DNA from: JBBQDZ01 sp038237515 | GTDB lineage: Bacteria > Actinomycetota > Thermoleophilia > Gaiellales > Gaiellaceae | Length of the DNA: 64,000 bases | Assembly: GCA_038237515.1 (NCBI GenBank) | Contig: JBBRYP010000015.1 | Coordinates: forward strand, 3,867 to 67,866 | Direction: 5' to 3' | In this document: one piece after another, positions 23,738 to 32,099 of the stretch | Layout: every line of letters starts with the position of its first letter | Position numbering within the stretch: the stretch's first letter is position 1 | Position numbers and translations under genes: made by a program | The notes under the pieces: model-generated | What the model saw: the letters and a program-made list of their open reading frames with translations, nothing else | Databases searched by the model: none | What the model was told of the DNA's origin: nothing

Positions 23738-23766
23738 TTGACAGCTTTCGGAGTGCGACGTAGGGT
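23738..23766 (+). promoter_or_regulatory. Sigma-70-type promoter of the rhamnose-type importer operon
   Basis: TTGACA (23738-23743), a 17-bp spacer and TAGGGT (23761-23766) form a near-consensus housekeeping promoter. It lies about 150 bp before the ATPase gene, in a 395-bp interval (23520-23914) that otherwise has no gene. Just downstream, an open stretch reading LTGTQQRQRILELRENEGG resembles the beginning of a DeoR-type regulator but stops within about 35 codons. Confidence 0.65.
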
Positions 23767-23914
23767 CGCCGCGAATTGCGCGACCTGACCGGGACGCAGC
23801 AGAGGCAGCGGATCCTCGAACTGCGGGAGAACGAGGGGGGGCGCACGTGTCGAAGCCAGCGCGGCAGCGCCTCGTAGCGCGCGTCCCGGGCGGAGTCTCC
23901 GCCGGCCAGCCGCG

Positions 23915-25429
23915 ATGACCGAACCCGGCGGTACGCCTCTGCTGGAGCTGCGCGGCGTCACCAAGACGTACGGCGGCGTCCAAGCGCTCGCCGACGTCGG
24001 CTTCGCAATTCAACCTGCGACGGTTCATGCGCTCGTCGGCGAGAACGGCGCGGGCAAGTCCACGCTCGTCAAGATCGTCACCGGCGTCATCCACCCCGAC
24101 GACGGCGAGCTGCTGATCGACGGGGCTCCGACCCGTGTGGGCGATCCACAGGCGGCGCATCGGCTCGGCATCGTCGCGATGTACCAGGAACCGACGGTCT
24201 TCCCCGATCTGACCGTCGCCGAGAACGTCTTCGCGGGGCGCCATCCGAGGAGCGGGGTGCGCACGGTCGACTGGCGGGCGCTGCGGATCGAGGCGTCGCG
24301 CATCCTCGACGAGCTGGGTGTCGACTTCGGCCCCGACACGCCCGTCCGCGGCCTGGGGGTTGCGGATCGCCAGCTACTCGAGATCGCGAAGGCGCTCTCC
24401 TCGAGCGCCCGGCTCCTGATCATGGACGAACCCACGGCGGCGCTGTCGCCGAACGAGGTCGAGAACCTCTTCGCCACGGTGCGCAGGCTCCGGGAGCGCG
24501 GCGTCGCGATCGTGTTCATCAGCCACCGGCTCGAGGAGGTGACCCTGATTGCAGACACGGTCACCATCCTTCGCGACGGTCGCCACGTCGCGACGCAGCC
24601 GGCCGCCGAGCTCTCGCACGGCGCGATCGTCCGGCTGATGGTAGGCCGTTCGCTGGACGCGCTCTTCCCGAAGGAGGAAGCGGAGATCGGCGACGTCGTC
24701 TTCCGGGCTGGGGGCCTCTCGCGCGGCGGCGTCTTCTCGAAGGTGAGCTTCGAGCTGCGTCGCGGCGAGATCGTCGGGCTCGCCGGCTTCGTCGGCTCGG
24801 GACGCACGGAGGTCGCCCGCAGCATCTTCGGCATCGACCCGCTGGACACCGGCCGCCTGTGGATCGAGGGAGAGGAGTTCAGGCCGCGCTCGCCGAGGGC
24901 GGCGCTCAGGCGGGGCCTTGCCTACCTCCCGGAGGACCGCCTGCACCAGGGCCTCGTCCAGCCGATGTCGGTCGGGAAGAACGTCTCGATGGCGGTGCTG
25001 CCGGAGCTCACGCCGGGCGGCTTCCTGCGACCGCGCCGGGAACGTGCCCTCGCCCGGCGCTTCATGAATCAGCTTCGGATCAAGGCCACGTCACCCGCGC
25101 AGATCGTCCGCAGCCTCTCGGGCGGCAACCAGCAGAAGGTCGTCCTCTCGAAATGGCTCGCCGCAGACCCGAAGATCCTCATCCTCGACGAGCCGACGCA
25201 CGGCGTCGACGTGGGAACGAAGGCCGACGTCCACCGGACTATCTCCCACCTGGCAGCCCAGGGGCTGACCATCCTTCTCATCTCGTCGGAGCTGCTCGAG
25301 GTCCTGGGCATGAGCGACCGGATCCTCGTCATGCGCGAAGGGCGACTCGTCGCGGAGATCGGCCGCGCGGAAGCCACCCAGGAGCGTGTGATCGCCGCGG
25401 CCGCCGGGGTCGCAGAAGCCGCCGCATGA
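23915..25429 (+). CDS. rhaT: Rhamnose-type sugar ABC transporter, tandem ATP-binding subunit
   Basis: 504 residues with two ABC domains, as in RbsA/XylG/RhaT. Domain 1: Walker A GENGAGKST (about 45-53), signature LGVADRQ in place of LSxGQ, and Walker B LLIMDEPTAAL. Domain 2: degenerate Walker A GFVGSGRTE, signature LSGGNQQK and LILDEPTHGVDVG. Only one fully canonical ATP site is expected, as usual for this subfamily. It powers import of a monosaccharide. The ATPase is the first gene of a four-gene operon with 4-bp overlaps; the rhamnose assignment comes from the binding protein gene at the end. Confidence 0.85.
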   Translation: MTEPGGTPLLELRGVTKTYGGVQALADVGFAIQPATVHALVGENGAGKSTLVKIVTGVIHPDDGELLIDGAPTRVGDPQAAHRLGIVAMYQEPTVFPDLTVAENVFAGRHPRSGVRTVDWRALRIEASRILDELGVDFGPDTPVRGLGVADRQLLEIAKALSSSARLLIMDEPTAALSPNEVENLFATVRRLRERGVAIVFISHRLEEVTLIADTVTILRDGRHVATQPAAELSHGAIVRLMVGRSLDALFPKEEAEIGDVVFRAGGLSRGGVFSKVSFELRRGEIVGLAGFVGSGRTEVARSIFGIDPLDTGRLWIEGEEFRPRSPRAALRRGLAYLPEDRLHQGLVQPMSVGKNVSMAVLPELTPGGFLRPRRERALARRFMNQLRIKATSPAQIVRSLSGGNQQKVVLSKWLAADPKILILDEPTHGVDVGTKADVHRTISHLAAQGLTILLISSELLEVLGMSDRILVMREGRLVAEIGRAEATQERVIAAAAGVAEAAA

Positions 25430-26472
25430 ACTTCCCGCTCCGACGCACATCCGCGCAGAGCCTCGCCTCGGCCGTGTTCCGGCTGCGCGAGATCGGAATC
25501 CTCTTCGCCCTCGGTGCTGCGGTCGCGTTCTTCGCGATCCGCGCGCCGAACTTCCTCAGCACCGGCAACTGGCAGGGGATCGCGCAGAACGTCGCCATCG
25601 TCATCGTGGTCGGCGTCGGCGAGACCCTGGTCGTCCTGACGCGCAACATCGACCTCAGCGTCGGCTCGATCGTGGGGCTGACCGCGTACCTCTCGGCCGC
25701 GACCTTCGCCCACCACACCGGCGCGTCGGTTGCCCTCGTGGCTTTGATCGCGATCGCGATCGGGTTCGGGCTCGGCCTCGTGAACGGGCTCCTCGTCGCC
25801 GTTGCGCGGGTTCCCGCGATCATCGCCACGCTCGCAACGCTCGCGATCTACCGGGGCGTCGACGTTCAGATCACCGGCGGCGGAAACATCACGGCATACC
25901 AGCTGCCCGACCGCTTCCTGAAGCTCGCATCGACGAAGCCGGTGGGAGTTCCTACGCTCGCCTGGATCGCCGCCGGTGTTGCGATCGTCGGCGCCGCCGC
26001 CGTCCGGTGGGCGCCCTGGAGCCGCGACTTCTACGCGATCGGCTCCAACCCGGAAGCGGCGCGATTCGCTGGGATCCCGGTCGGGCGGCGCGTGATCACC
26101 GCGTTCGCGATCAGCGGCGCGCTCGCCGGGCTCGGCGGCTTCCTGTTCGCTTCCCGCTTTCCGACCGTCGACGCTGTTGCCGCGAAAGGGTTCGAGCTCG
26201 ACGTCATCACGGCGGTCGTCATCGGCGGCGTCAACGTCTTCGGCGGGTCCGGGACGATGCTCGGAGTGGTGCTCGGAGCGCTCCTCGTCGCGACGATCCA
26301 GGATGGGTTCACACTCCTCCGGATCTCGGAATTCTGGCGGCTCTTCTTCAACGGCTTCGCGATCGTGGTCGCCGTCACGATCGACGCACTCGTGACGCGC
26401 CGTCTGCAGGAAGCGCTGCGGCGGCGGCGCGCCGAGGCGCTCGCGGCTAGACACCTCGAGGCCGGCACATGA
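25426..26472 (+). CDS. rhaP: Rhamnose-type sugar ABC transporter permease 1
   Basis: 348 residues of the RbsC-like branched-chain/sugar permease family with about eight to ten hydrophobic segments. Characteristic motifs: TRNIDLSVGSIVGLTAY, GLVNGLLVAV, IGSNPEAARFAGIPV and GGVNVFGGSGTMLGVVLG. It forms half of the transport channel. ATG overlaps the ATPase stop and its own stop overlaps the next permease (ATGA both times). Assignment of P versus Q is by order only. Confidence 0.82.
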   Translation: MNFPLRRTSAQSLASAVFRLREIGILFALGAAVAFFAIRAPNFLSTGNWQGIAQNVAIVIVVGVGETLVVLTRNIDLSVGSIVGLTAYLSAATFAHHTGASVALVALIAIAIGFGLGLVNGLLVAVARVPAIIATLATLAIYRGVDVQITGGGNITAYQLPDRFLKLASTKPVGVPTLAWIAAGVAIVGAAAVRWAPWSRDFYAIGSNPEAARFAGIPVGRRVITAFAISGALAGLGGFLFASRFPTVDAVAAKGFELDVITAVVIGGVNVFGGSGTMLGVVLGALLVATIQDGFTLLRISEFWRLFFNGFAIVVAVTIDALVTRRLQEALRRRRAEALAARHLEAGT

Positions 26473-27542
26473 CGGCCGCCAGGGCGATCGCGCTCCGTCT
26501 GCTCGCCCGGTGGGAGACGCTCCTCGTCGTCGCCATCGTCGGAGCGGGCATCTGGAGCACGACGCTCTCGCCATTCTTCCTCAAGCGCGCGAACCTGCTC
26601 GACCTCGTCACGCCGTACATCTTCATCGGGCTGATGGCATTCGGATTGACGTTCGTCGTCGTCGCCGGAGAGATCGACATCTCGATCGTCTCGAACATGG
26701 CGGTCTCGGTCGTCTGCTTCGCGCAGGTGTTCGACGCGGGCGTCAACGTCTGGCTCGCCGCGCTGATCGGGCTCGTGGTCGCCACCGTTCTCGGACTCGT
26801 CAACGGCGCCCTGGTCAGCGTGCTCGACCTCCCCTCGCTCGCGATCACGCTCGGAACGATGGCCGCATACGCGGGCCTCGCCTACGTCATCCTCTCGGGC
26901 GAGGGCGTCGCGTCCTTCCCGTCGGGCTACACCAAGATCGGCGGCGGCTACATCGCCGGGAACGAGCTCCCGATCGCGCTGCCCGTCATTCTGGCGGTCG
27001 CGGTCGTCCTCGGGATCGTCCTGCATGCGACGCGGTTCGGACGCTACGTCTTCACGATCGGGTCGAACCGTGAGGCAGCCCGCTTCTCCGGGATACCCGT
27101 GATGCGGGTCAGAATGGCGGTCTTCGCGGCCTCCGGGCTGATGGCCGGGCTCGCCGGCGTGGTCTACGTCGGCTACTTCGGCTCGGCCCGTGCGGACGCC
27201 GGTACCGGCTCGCTCCTTGACGTCGTCACCGCGGTCGTCCTCGGAGGGGTCGACATCTTCGGCGGCGCCGGGTCGATGCTCGGAGTCTTCCTCGCACTCG
27301 TCCTCGTCGCCGAGCTTCGAAACGGGATGCAGCTTGCGAACATCCAGGGCGACACGCAGGACATCGTCATCGGCGGGCTCCTTCTGGCGGCGATCGTCGC
27401 CGGAAACCTGGTTCGCCGCGCCCAGACCGGCCGGTTCCGCGTCAGGCCGCTCCGTCTAGGCCGAAAGGAGGTGATCGCACACGACGCTGCCGACGCACTC
27501 ATGCCTTCGAAATTGGCACCCCAGAACCTGAAAGGACGGTAA
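26469..27542 (+). CDS. rhaQ: Rhamnose-type sugar ABC transporter permease 2
   Basis: 357 residues, second RbsC-like permease: VVAGEIDISIVSNMA, VNGALVSVLDLPSLAITLG, IGSNREAARFSGIPVM and GGVDIFGGAGSMLGVFL. It pairs with the preceding permease as a heterodimeric channel. The C-terminus carries a hydrophilic tail of about 45 residues rich in Arg and Lys. It ends 3 bp before the binding protein gene. Confidence 0.82.
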   Translation: MTAARAIALRLLARWETLLVVAIVGAGIWSTTLSPFFLKRANLLDLVTPYIFIGLMAFGLTFVVVAGEIDISIVSNMAVSVVCFAQVFDAGVNVWLAALIGLVVATVLGLVNGALVSVLDLPSLAITLGTMAAYAGLAYVILSGEGVASFPSGYTKIGGGYIAGNELPIALPVILAVAVVLGIVLHATRFGRYVFTIGSNREAARFSGIPVMRVRMAVFAASGLMAGLAGVVYVGYFGSARADAGTGSLLDVVTAVVLGGVDIFGGAGSMLGVFLALVLVAELRNGMQLANIQGDTQDIVIGGLLLAAIVAGNLVRRAQTGRFRVRPLRLGRKEVIAHDAADALMPSKLAPQNLKGR

Positions 27543-27545
27543 CAA

Positions 27546-28571
27546 ATGCATAGACGGAGACTCGCCGTCACCGGGATTGTCGCCGGCGCGGCCCTCGTGA
27601 CGATGCTGGCCCTGACGCTCTCCGCGGGCGCCCGCACGAGCAAGGGCTACAAGATCTTCTTCCTACCGAAGACGACCACGATTCCGGTGTTCACGCAGAA
27701 CGCCCTCGGAGCAAAGGCGGCCGCGAAGGAGCTCGGCGACACGATCACCTACAACGGGCCGACCGACGTCTCGGGGCCGAAGCAGGTGCCGTTCATCGAC
27801 TCCGCGGCCCGGCAGGGCTACAACGGCATCGTCATCTCCACGTCCGACCCGAATGCCGTCGCCCCGGCGCTCAAGCGCGCCGCGGCCAAGGGCGTGAAGG
27901 TCGTCTCTTACGACGGCGACACCGCGCCCGACTCGCGCACCATCTTCGTCGCGCCCTCGTCGAACAAGCTGATCGGGGCGATCGAGGTGCAGTGGGCATC
28001 GGACGAGACACACAACAAGGGTGAGGTCGCCATCCTCTCGGCGACACCGACCTCTCCCAACCAGAACACGTGGATCAAGTTCATGAAGCAGGAGCTCGCG
28101 AAGCCGAAGTACAAGAACATGAAGCTCGTCAAGATCGCGTACGGCAATGACGACCCGACCGAGTCCGCGAAGCAGACCCAGGCGCTCGTGCAGGCCTACC
28201 CGAACCTGAAGGCGATCATCGCTCCGACGACCGTCGGCATCCAGGCCGCGGCGCAGGAGCTCCAGCAGGAAGGGAAATGCAAGAAGATCCAGTTGACCGG
28301 GCTCGGCCTTCCGAACGACATGCGCAAGTACGTCAAGGCCGGTTGCGCGAACAAGTTCGGCCTGTGGGACGAGCGCGCGTTCGGCTACCTCGCGACCTAC
28401 GTCGTCCACAACGTGATCGCCGGGAAGCTGACCGGGAAGCTCGGCCAGACGCTCAAGGCCGGCAAGCTCGGCACCTTCAAGGTCGTCGTCAGCGACGGCA
28501 ACAAGCCGGTGGTCGTCCTCGGCCCGCCGCTCGCCTTCACGCCGAAGAACATCGACAAGTACCACTTCTAG
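27546..28571 (+). CDS. rhaS: Rhamnose-type ABC transporter substrate-binding protein
   Basis: 341 residues. Signal peptide MHRRRLAVTGIVAGAALVTM continuing to a cleavage region near SAGARTS; no lipobox Cys, so a secreted or anchored protein of another type. The mature part follows RhaS-type binding proteins closely: IFFLPKTT, LGDTITYNGPTDVSG, GIVISTSDPNAVAPALKRA, AILSATPTSPNQNTWIKFM and GLGLPNDMRKYVKAG. Known RhaS proteins have the same GLGTPNQMR and NPNQN landmarks. It captures the sugar outside the membrane. AAAGGA before the ATG is a reasonable ribosome site. A strong hairpin follows. Confidence 0.85.
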   Translation: MHRRRLAVTGIVAGAALVTMLALTLSAGARTSKGYKIFFLPKTTTIPVFTQNALGAKAAAKELGDTITYNGPTDVSGPKQVPFIDSAARQGYNGIVISTSDPNAVAPALKRAAAKGVKVVSYDGDTAPDSRTIFVAPSSNKLIGAIEVQWASDETHNKGEVAILSATPTSPNQNTWIKFMKQELAKPKYKNMKLVKIAYGNDDPTESAKQTQALVQAYPNLKAIIAPTTVGIQAAAQELQQEGKCKKIQLTGLGLPNDMRKYVKAGCANKFGLWDERAFGYLATYVVHNVIAGKLTGKLGQTLKAGKLGTFKVVVSDGNKPVVVLGPPLAFTPKNIDKYHF

Positions 28572-28577
28572 AAGGGG

Positions 28578-28620
28578 CCGGACGGAGGGCGGACGCAACG
28601 AGCTTCCGCCCTCCGTCCGG
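28578..28620 (+). terminator. Strong hairpin after the importer operon
   Basis: A perfect 16-bp stem (CCGGACGGAGGGCGGA at 28578-28593 pairing with 28605-28620) and an 11-nt loop begin 6 bp after the rhaS stop. No T-run follows, as is common for terminators in G+C-rich actinobacteria. It may also stabilise the mRNA 3' end. Confidence 0.8.
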
Positions 28621-28714
28621 AGAAGCGAAATTGTGCCCAGGCACGCATTCCCGCCATCGAGACGTCGCGTGGCGCCTACGCTCTGTTCACGACGATCGGT
28701 GACGGGGAGTAACC

Positions 28715-29284
28715 GCGCCTGGTCTTCGGTACCGCCGACCTGCGGGAGGATTCTCTAGTCCGGGTTCGCCGACGGGCTGCAGGGAGGAGGTCGCCGCCGG
28801 AAGGATCGGCAGCTTCGGCGTCTCGAACGGGACGCTGCCTCGGGTTCGGGAGCCCGAGGATCATGTGAGGGGAGCCGGGAGCGCGAGCAGCCTCGTCGCG
28901 TTCAGCAACCACTTCTCGCTCGCCGAGATGGTGACGCCGACGTGGCCGGGGTGCCGGGCGGTCACGACGGAGGAGCTCACCGAGCTGGTCGAGTCCGGCG
29001 TCGAGATCCTCGCCTGGGCGAGCCTCGCCATGGGCTACTTCGCCGGCCGCGATGCACCCCACTGGCCGAGCGCGGAGAACGCGGAGCGCCGAGCGCGGGC
29101 GGCGGAGCTCGCCGCCGGGCTTCGCACTACCGCGCATGCCGCAGCGCTTGCCTACGTCCTCCACCAGCCTGACAGCGTGCGGCCCGTCATCGGCACGCGG
29201 TCAGAGGCTCACCTGGACGAGGCGCTGTCGGCAACCGGAATCCACCTGGACGAGGAGCAGCTCGCGTGGCTCGAGGCAGGCTGA
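28715..29284 (+). pseudogene. Aldo/keto reductase remnant
   Basis: Three separated pieces of one aldo/keto reductase are readable. RLVFGTADLREDSL near 28717 looks like the first strand. AAGRIGSFGVSN near 28790-28825 is the mid-protein GVSNW motif. From about 28880, AFSNHFSLAEMV, WASLAMGYFAGRD, LAYVLHQPDSVRPVIGTRSE and LDEALSATGIHLDEEQLAWL form the C-terminal third. Most of the N-terminal barrel with the catalytic Asp/Tyr/Lys is missing and frames shift. The 140-residue open frame at 28865-29284 is therefore only the surviving tail. Confidence 0.7.
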
Positions 29285-29590
29285 CCGCGCAAGGACCGCA
29301 GTCGGGGAGCTGCGACGAGGAACAGAACCGCGAGATGTCCGGACGGACGAGCCGCGCGCCCTGGAAACCAGCACGCGCGAGACGGGGTAGCGGAGACCGA
29401 ACCCGAGCCTGTTTCCCAGCAGGGGCGAATCCGGGGTTAGCGGCTCACGACCTGACGAGCCGAAGCCGGCGCAGCCGCCTCGCGTCGGGCACGATCGGCC
29501 CCGCGTCGACGTCGAACGACTGCTCGAACGGCCCGTCGTAGGTCGGGATCCCCACGGTCACCCTGTTCGGGTTCGATGTCTCACGCGTAA
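29285..29590. other. Intergenic interval without an intact gene
   Basis: No intact gene. On the minus strand, 29445-29585 reads an open stretch ending NRVTVGIPTYDGPFEQSFDV and DAGPIVPDARRLRRLRLVRS before a stop at 29445. It looks like the C-terminus of a lost protein because of its balanced composition, but no family is recognised and no upstream part remains. Confidence 0.35.
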
Positions 29591-29596
29591 TACAAT
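29591..29596 (+). promoter_or_regulatory. -10 box TACAAT for the leaderless antitoxin gene
   Basis: TACAAT ends 7 nt before ATG 29604. The upstream ATG at 29595 overlaps the box itself, so translation more likely starts at 29604 on a leaderless mRNA. Confidence 0.55.
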
Positions 29597-29603
29597 GGTG
29601 GGT

Positions 29604-29879
29604 ATGGAGCGAGTCACGATCAGAGAGCTCAGAAACAGGGGTGGCGACATCGTCGACCGAGCCGCGCGCGGCGCGCGCGTGACCATCACCCGAGCGGGCA
29701 AGCCGGTCGCTGAGTTGCGAGCATTGCGCCCAGAAGCCGTTCCCGCCGCCATCCTGCTCGAGCGCTGGCGGCGGCTGCCGCGCGTGGATCCTGCGGCGCT
29801 GCGCCGGGATCTCGACGAGACGCTCGACCCGCGCCTGTGCCCCGGACCGAGACCGGGCTTCTCGATACAAGCACGCTGA
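29604..29879 (+). CDS. Phd/YefM-family antitoxin
   Basis: 91 residues. MERVTIRELRNRGGDIVDRA is the Phd/YefM DNA-binding beginning (V.IRELR....ivdra), followed by GARVTITRAGKPVAELRAL, the typical beta-hairpin with GKPVAEL. The rest (about 48-91) is the toxin-binding tail. It overlaps the PIN toxin gene by 43 bp in another frame. It should bind its own promoter, neutralise the toxin and be degraded under stress. The ATG at 29604 is chosen because TACAAT is correctly spaced for it. Confidence 0.85.
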   Translation: MERVTIRELRNRGGDIVDRAARGARVTITRAGKPVAELRALRPEAVPAAILLERWRRLPRVDPAALRRDLDETLDPRLCPGPRPGFSIQAR

Positions 29880-30283
29880 TCCTCCTGCCACGCCTGGCCG
29901 ACGCGTCCGTGCTCCCGTCGTACCCGCTCATCTCGACGATCACGCTGGCGGAGCTGAGCGTCGGCCCGCTGGTCGCGCACAGCGACAGGGAACGAGCAGC
30001 CCGTCAGGCGCACGTCCAGCAGGCCGAGGCGGACTTCGAGCCCTTGCCCTTCGACGCGCAGGCAGCGCGCGCCTTCGGCGGCGTCGCAGCAAGCCTCCAC
30101 AAGGCCGGCAAGAAGACCTCGGCGCGCGCCTACGACGCCATGATCGCCGCGGTCGCGGTCGCCAACGACCTCCCGGTGTTCACCTGCAACCCAGATGACT
30201 TCTCAGGTATCGACGGGCTCACGCTCGTGCCCGTGCCTCACCCGGATCGGCACGGAGCCCCGACCGGCTCATACACACCTTAG
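29837..30283 (+). CDS. VapC-type PIN-domain ribonuclease toxin
   Basis: 148 residues. The PIN active-site acids are visible: GLLDTSTLIL (first Asp), ITLAELSVGP (Glu), ARAYDAMIAAVAVAN (Asp) and FTCNPDDFSGI (last Asp). VapC toxins cut specific tRNAs or rRNA, arresting growth when the antitoxin is lost. GTG at 29837, inside the antitoxin gene, gives the normal distance to the first Asp (about nine residues). The long overlap suggests coupling of the two products. Confidence 0.88.
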   Translation: MPRTETGLLDTSTLILLPRLADASVLPSYPLISTITLAELSVGPLVAHSDRERAARQAHVQQAEADFEPLPFDAQAARAFGGVAASLHKAGKKTSARAYDAMIAAVAVANDLPVFTCNPDDFSGIDGLTLVPVPHPDRHGAPTGSYTP

Positions 30284-30336
30284 TAGTCCAACTTCAAAGG
30301 AAAGCCGGGCAGCGACACCCTCACCGACGGCTGGGA

Positions 30337-30342
30337 TACGGT
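30337..30342 (+). promoter_or_regulatory. -10 box TACGGT for the leaderless MNT gene
   Basis: TACGGT ends 6 nt before GTG 30349, without a Shine-Dalgarno sequence. Confidence 0.4.
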
Positions 30343-30348
30343 CTCCCG

Positions 30349-30669
30349 GTGGTCTCGGAGGAGCTGATCGAGCTCGCGGGTCGGAGGCTCGCTGCCGCCG
30401 CCGGTGCCGCCGCCAAGGTGATTCTCTTCGGCTCGCACGCGCGCGGGGATGCAGGACCGGACAGCGACCTCGACTTCCTCGTCGTCGAACAGGAAGTTAC
30501 CGACCGCCACGGCGAGATGGTGCGCCTCAGCCGCGAGCTGCGCTCACTCGGAGTCCCGGTGGACGTCGTCGTGGTGAGCGAGCGCTACCTCGAGGAGTGG
30601 GGCAGCGTCGAGGGAACGATGATCCACAGCGCGCTTTCGGAGGGTCGTCTCCTCGATGCCGCCGCGTGA
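30349..30669 (+). CDS. MNT-domain nucleotidyltransferase, antitoxin of a HEPN/MNT pair
   Basis: 106 residues of a minimal nucleotidyltransferase: VILFGSHARGDAGPDSDLDF is the GSxxxG...DxD active-site motif, with a third acid likely in PVDVVVVSE. In HEPN/MNT systems the MNT protein neutralises the HEPN ribonuclease, in characterised cases by adding AMP to a tyrosine of the toxin. It overlaps the HEPN gene by 14 bp. An alternative would be a stand-alone NTase, but the adjacent HEPN makes the module assignment firm. Confidence 0.88.
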   Translation: MVSEELIELAGRRLAAAAGAAAKVILFGSHARGDAGPDSDLDFLVVEQEVTDRHGEMVRLSRELRSLGVPVDVVVVSERYLEEWGSVEGTMIHSALSEGRLLDAAA

Positions 30670-31048
30670 CGGCCGTGATCTGGCGCGCGCTCTGCTCGAG
30701 CGAGCGCGCGGCGACGAGGCGCTCGTCCGCAAGGTGCTCGGCGACGCGACCATCCCGGACGCGATCGTCGGCTTCCACGCTCAGCAGGCGGTCGAGAAGG
30801 CGCTCAAGGCGGTGCTCGCAGCGCACGCGATCCGGTTTCCGAGGACGCACGACCTCGGCTTCCTGATCAGCCTCGTCGAAGCGACCGGCGTTCCCGCACC
30901 GCCCGGACTCGCCACAGCCGACGTGCTCCAGCCCTGGGCGGTCGAGTTCCGCTACGAGACTGCATCGGAGCCGTCGCTCGACCGCAGGGGGGCTCTCCAG
31001 CTTGTCGAGGAGATCACGACGTGGGCGACCAAGCTGGTCATCGGTTAA
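30656..31048 (+). CDS. HEPN-domain toxin of a HEPN/MNT module
   Basis: 130 residues, all helical. FHAQQAVEKALKAVLAAHAI and RFPRTHDLGFLISLVEA are the core of the HEPN fold, with the R..H element (RTHDL) near the place of the RX4-6H RNase motif. The C-terminus LVEEITTWATKL is the fourth helix. Acts as a ribonuclease if active. Whether the shortened R-T-H spacing supports cleavage is open. The ATG at 30656 overlaps the MNT gene, and the 3' end overlaps galK (opposite strand) by 11 bp. Confidence 0.85.
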   Translation: MPPRDGRDLARALLERARGDEALVRKVLGDATIPDAIVGFHAQQAVEKALKAVLAAHAIRFPRTHDLGFLISLVEATGVPAPPGLATADVLQPWAVEFRYETASEPSLDRRGALQLVEEITTWATKLVIG

Positions 31049-32099
31049 CCCGACCGGCTCCGGCCACCGCGCGGCAGAGGAACGCCGCAGGCCGGAGTCC
31101 CATCTGTGCCCGGTACCGCGCCGTAGCCCGAGCCGCGACCCCTTCGGCGTCCGCCCGATCGGCGACCGCGACGACGCATCCGCCGAAGCCGGCCCCCGTC
31201 AGCCTCGCCCCCGCGGCGCCCGCATCCTCGAGCGCGGCGGTCAAGGCGTCGAGCTCCGGCGTCGAAACGTCGTAGTCGTCGCGGAGGCTGGCGTGGCTCT
31301 CGCTGAGCAGCCGGCCCAGCACGGACAGGTCGTCGTCCTCGAGCGCGCGGGCGGCCTCGAGGACCCGTGCGTTCTCGGAGACGACGTGACGCGCCCACCG
31401 GTGGCCGGCGATCTGCTCCGGCGTCGCGTCGCGCAATGCAGGTAGGCCCAGCCGCGCGGCGACCTTGTCGCAGGTGCGGCGCCGCTCCGCATAGGCCGTG
31501 TCGGCAAGGGAGCGCGAGACGCCCGAGTAGACGACGAGCACCGCCGCCTCGGGCGGCAGCAGGACCGGCGACACCTCGAGCGTGCGGCAGTCGATCAGGA
31601 GCGCACAGCCGGGCCGGCCGCCGATCGAGCTGAGCTGATCCATGATCCCGCTGGGCACGCCGGTCGCGATCTGCTCGGCCTGCTGGCACGCGAGCGCGAG
31701 CTCGACTGCCGGAAGCTGGAAGCTGGCGGCGTCGCAGAGGGCAAGCGCGAGGGCGACCTCGAAGGCCGCGCTCGAGGAGAGCCCGGCGCCGATCGGAATG
31801 GTGGTCGAGACCACCGCGTCGATCCCGGCGGGCGGCCTTCCACGCTCTGCGAGTGCGCGAACGACTCCGGCCACATATGCGCCCCACCCCTGCACCTCTC
31901 CAGGATCCGTGCCGCCGTCTGCGGGAACCTCGACGTAGCCCTCACGGTCGGTCGAGGTGACTCGGACGATGCCGTCCGAGCGCGCCGCCGCGTGCACGAC
32001 GCACTCCCGGTCGATCGCGATCGGCAGGACGAAGCCCTCGTTGTAGTCGGTGTGGTCGCCGATCAGGTTGACGCGGCCGGGGGCCCGAAAGACGCGCAC
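31038..32099 (-). CDS. galK: Galactokinase
   Basis: 353 residues of the GHMP kinase family. GRVNLIGDHTDYNEG is the galactokinase signature, PIGAGLSSSAAFEVALA the ATP loop and LTGAGFGGC motif 3; GVPSGIMDQLSS contributes the catalytic Asp. It phosphorylates galactose at C1 for the Leloir pathway. GTG 32099 lies directly after the oxidoreductase stop (no gap), making galK the last gene of the long glycan operon. No galT or galE is in the window. Its presence, together with a clan-D-like glycosidase upstream, suggests that galactose is one of the sugars released. Confidence 0.93.
   Translation of the reverse strand: MRVFRAPGRVNLIGDHTDYNEGFVLPIAIDRECVVHAAARSDGIVRVTSTDREGYVEVPADGGTDPGEVQGWGAYVAGVVRALAERGRPPAGIDAVVSTTIPIGAGLSSSAAFEVALALALCDAASFQLPAVELALACQQAEQIATGVPSGIMDQLSSIGGRPGCALLIDCRTLEVSPVLLPPEAAVLVVYSGVSRSLADTAYAERRRTCDKVAARLGLPALRDATPEQIAGHRWARHVVSENARVLEAARALEDDDLSVLGRLLSESHASLRDDYDVSTPELDALTAALEDAGAAGARLTGAGFGGCVVAVADRADAEGVAARATARYRAQMGLRPAAFLCRAVAGAGRVNR

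Noticed and set aside
23770..23880. Possible start of a DeoR-type regulator upstream of the rhamnose-type importer
   Set aside because: The frame ends after about 35 codons, has no clear start, and the helix-turn-helix is incomplete; noted only in the promoter entry.
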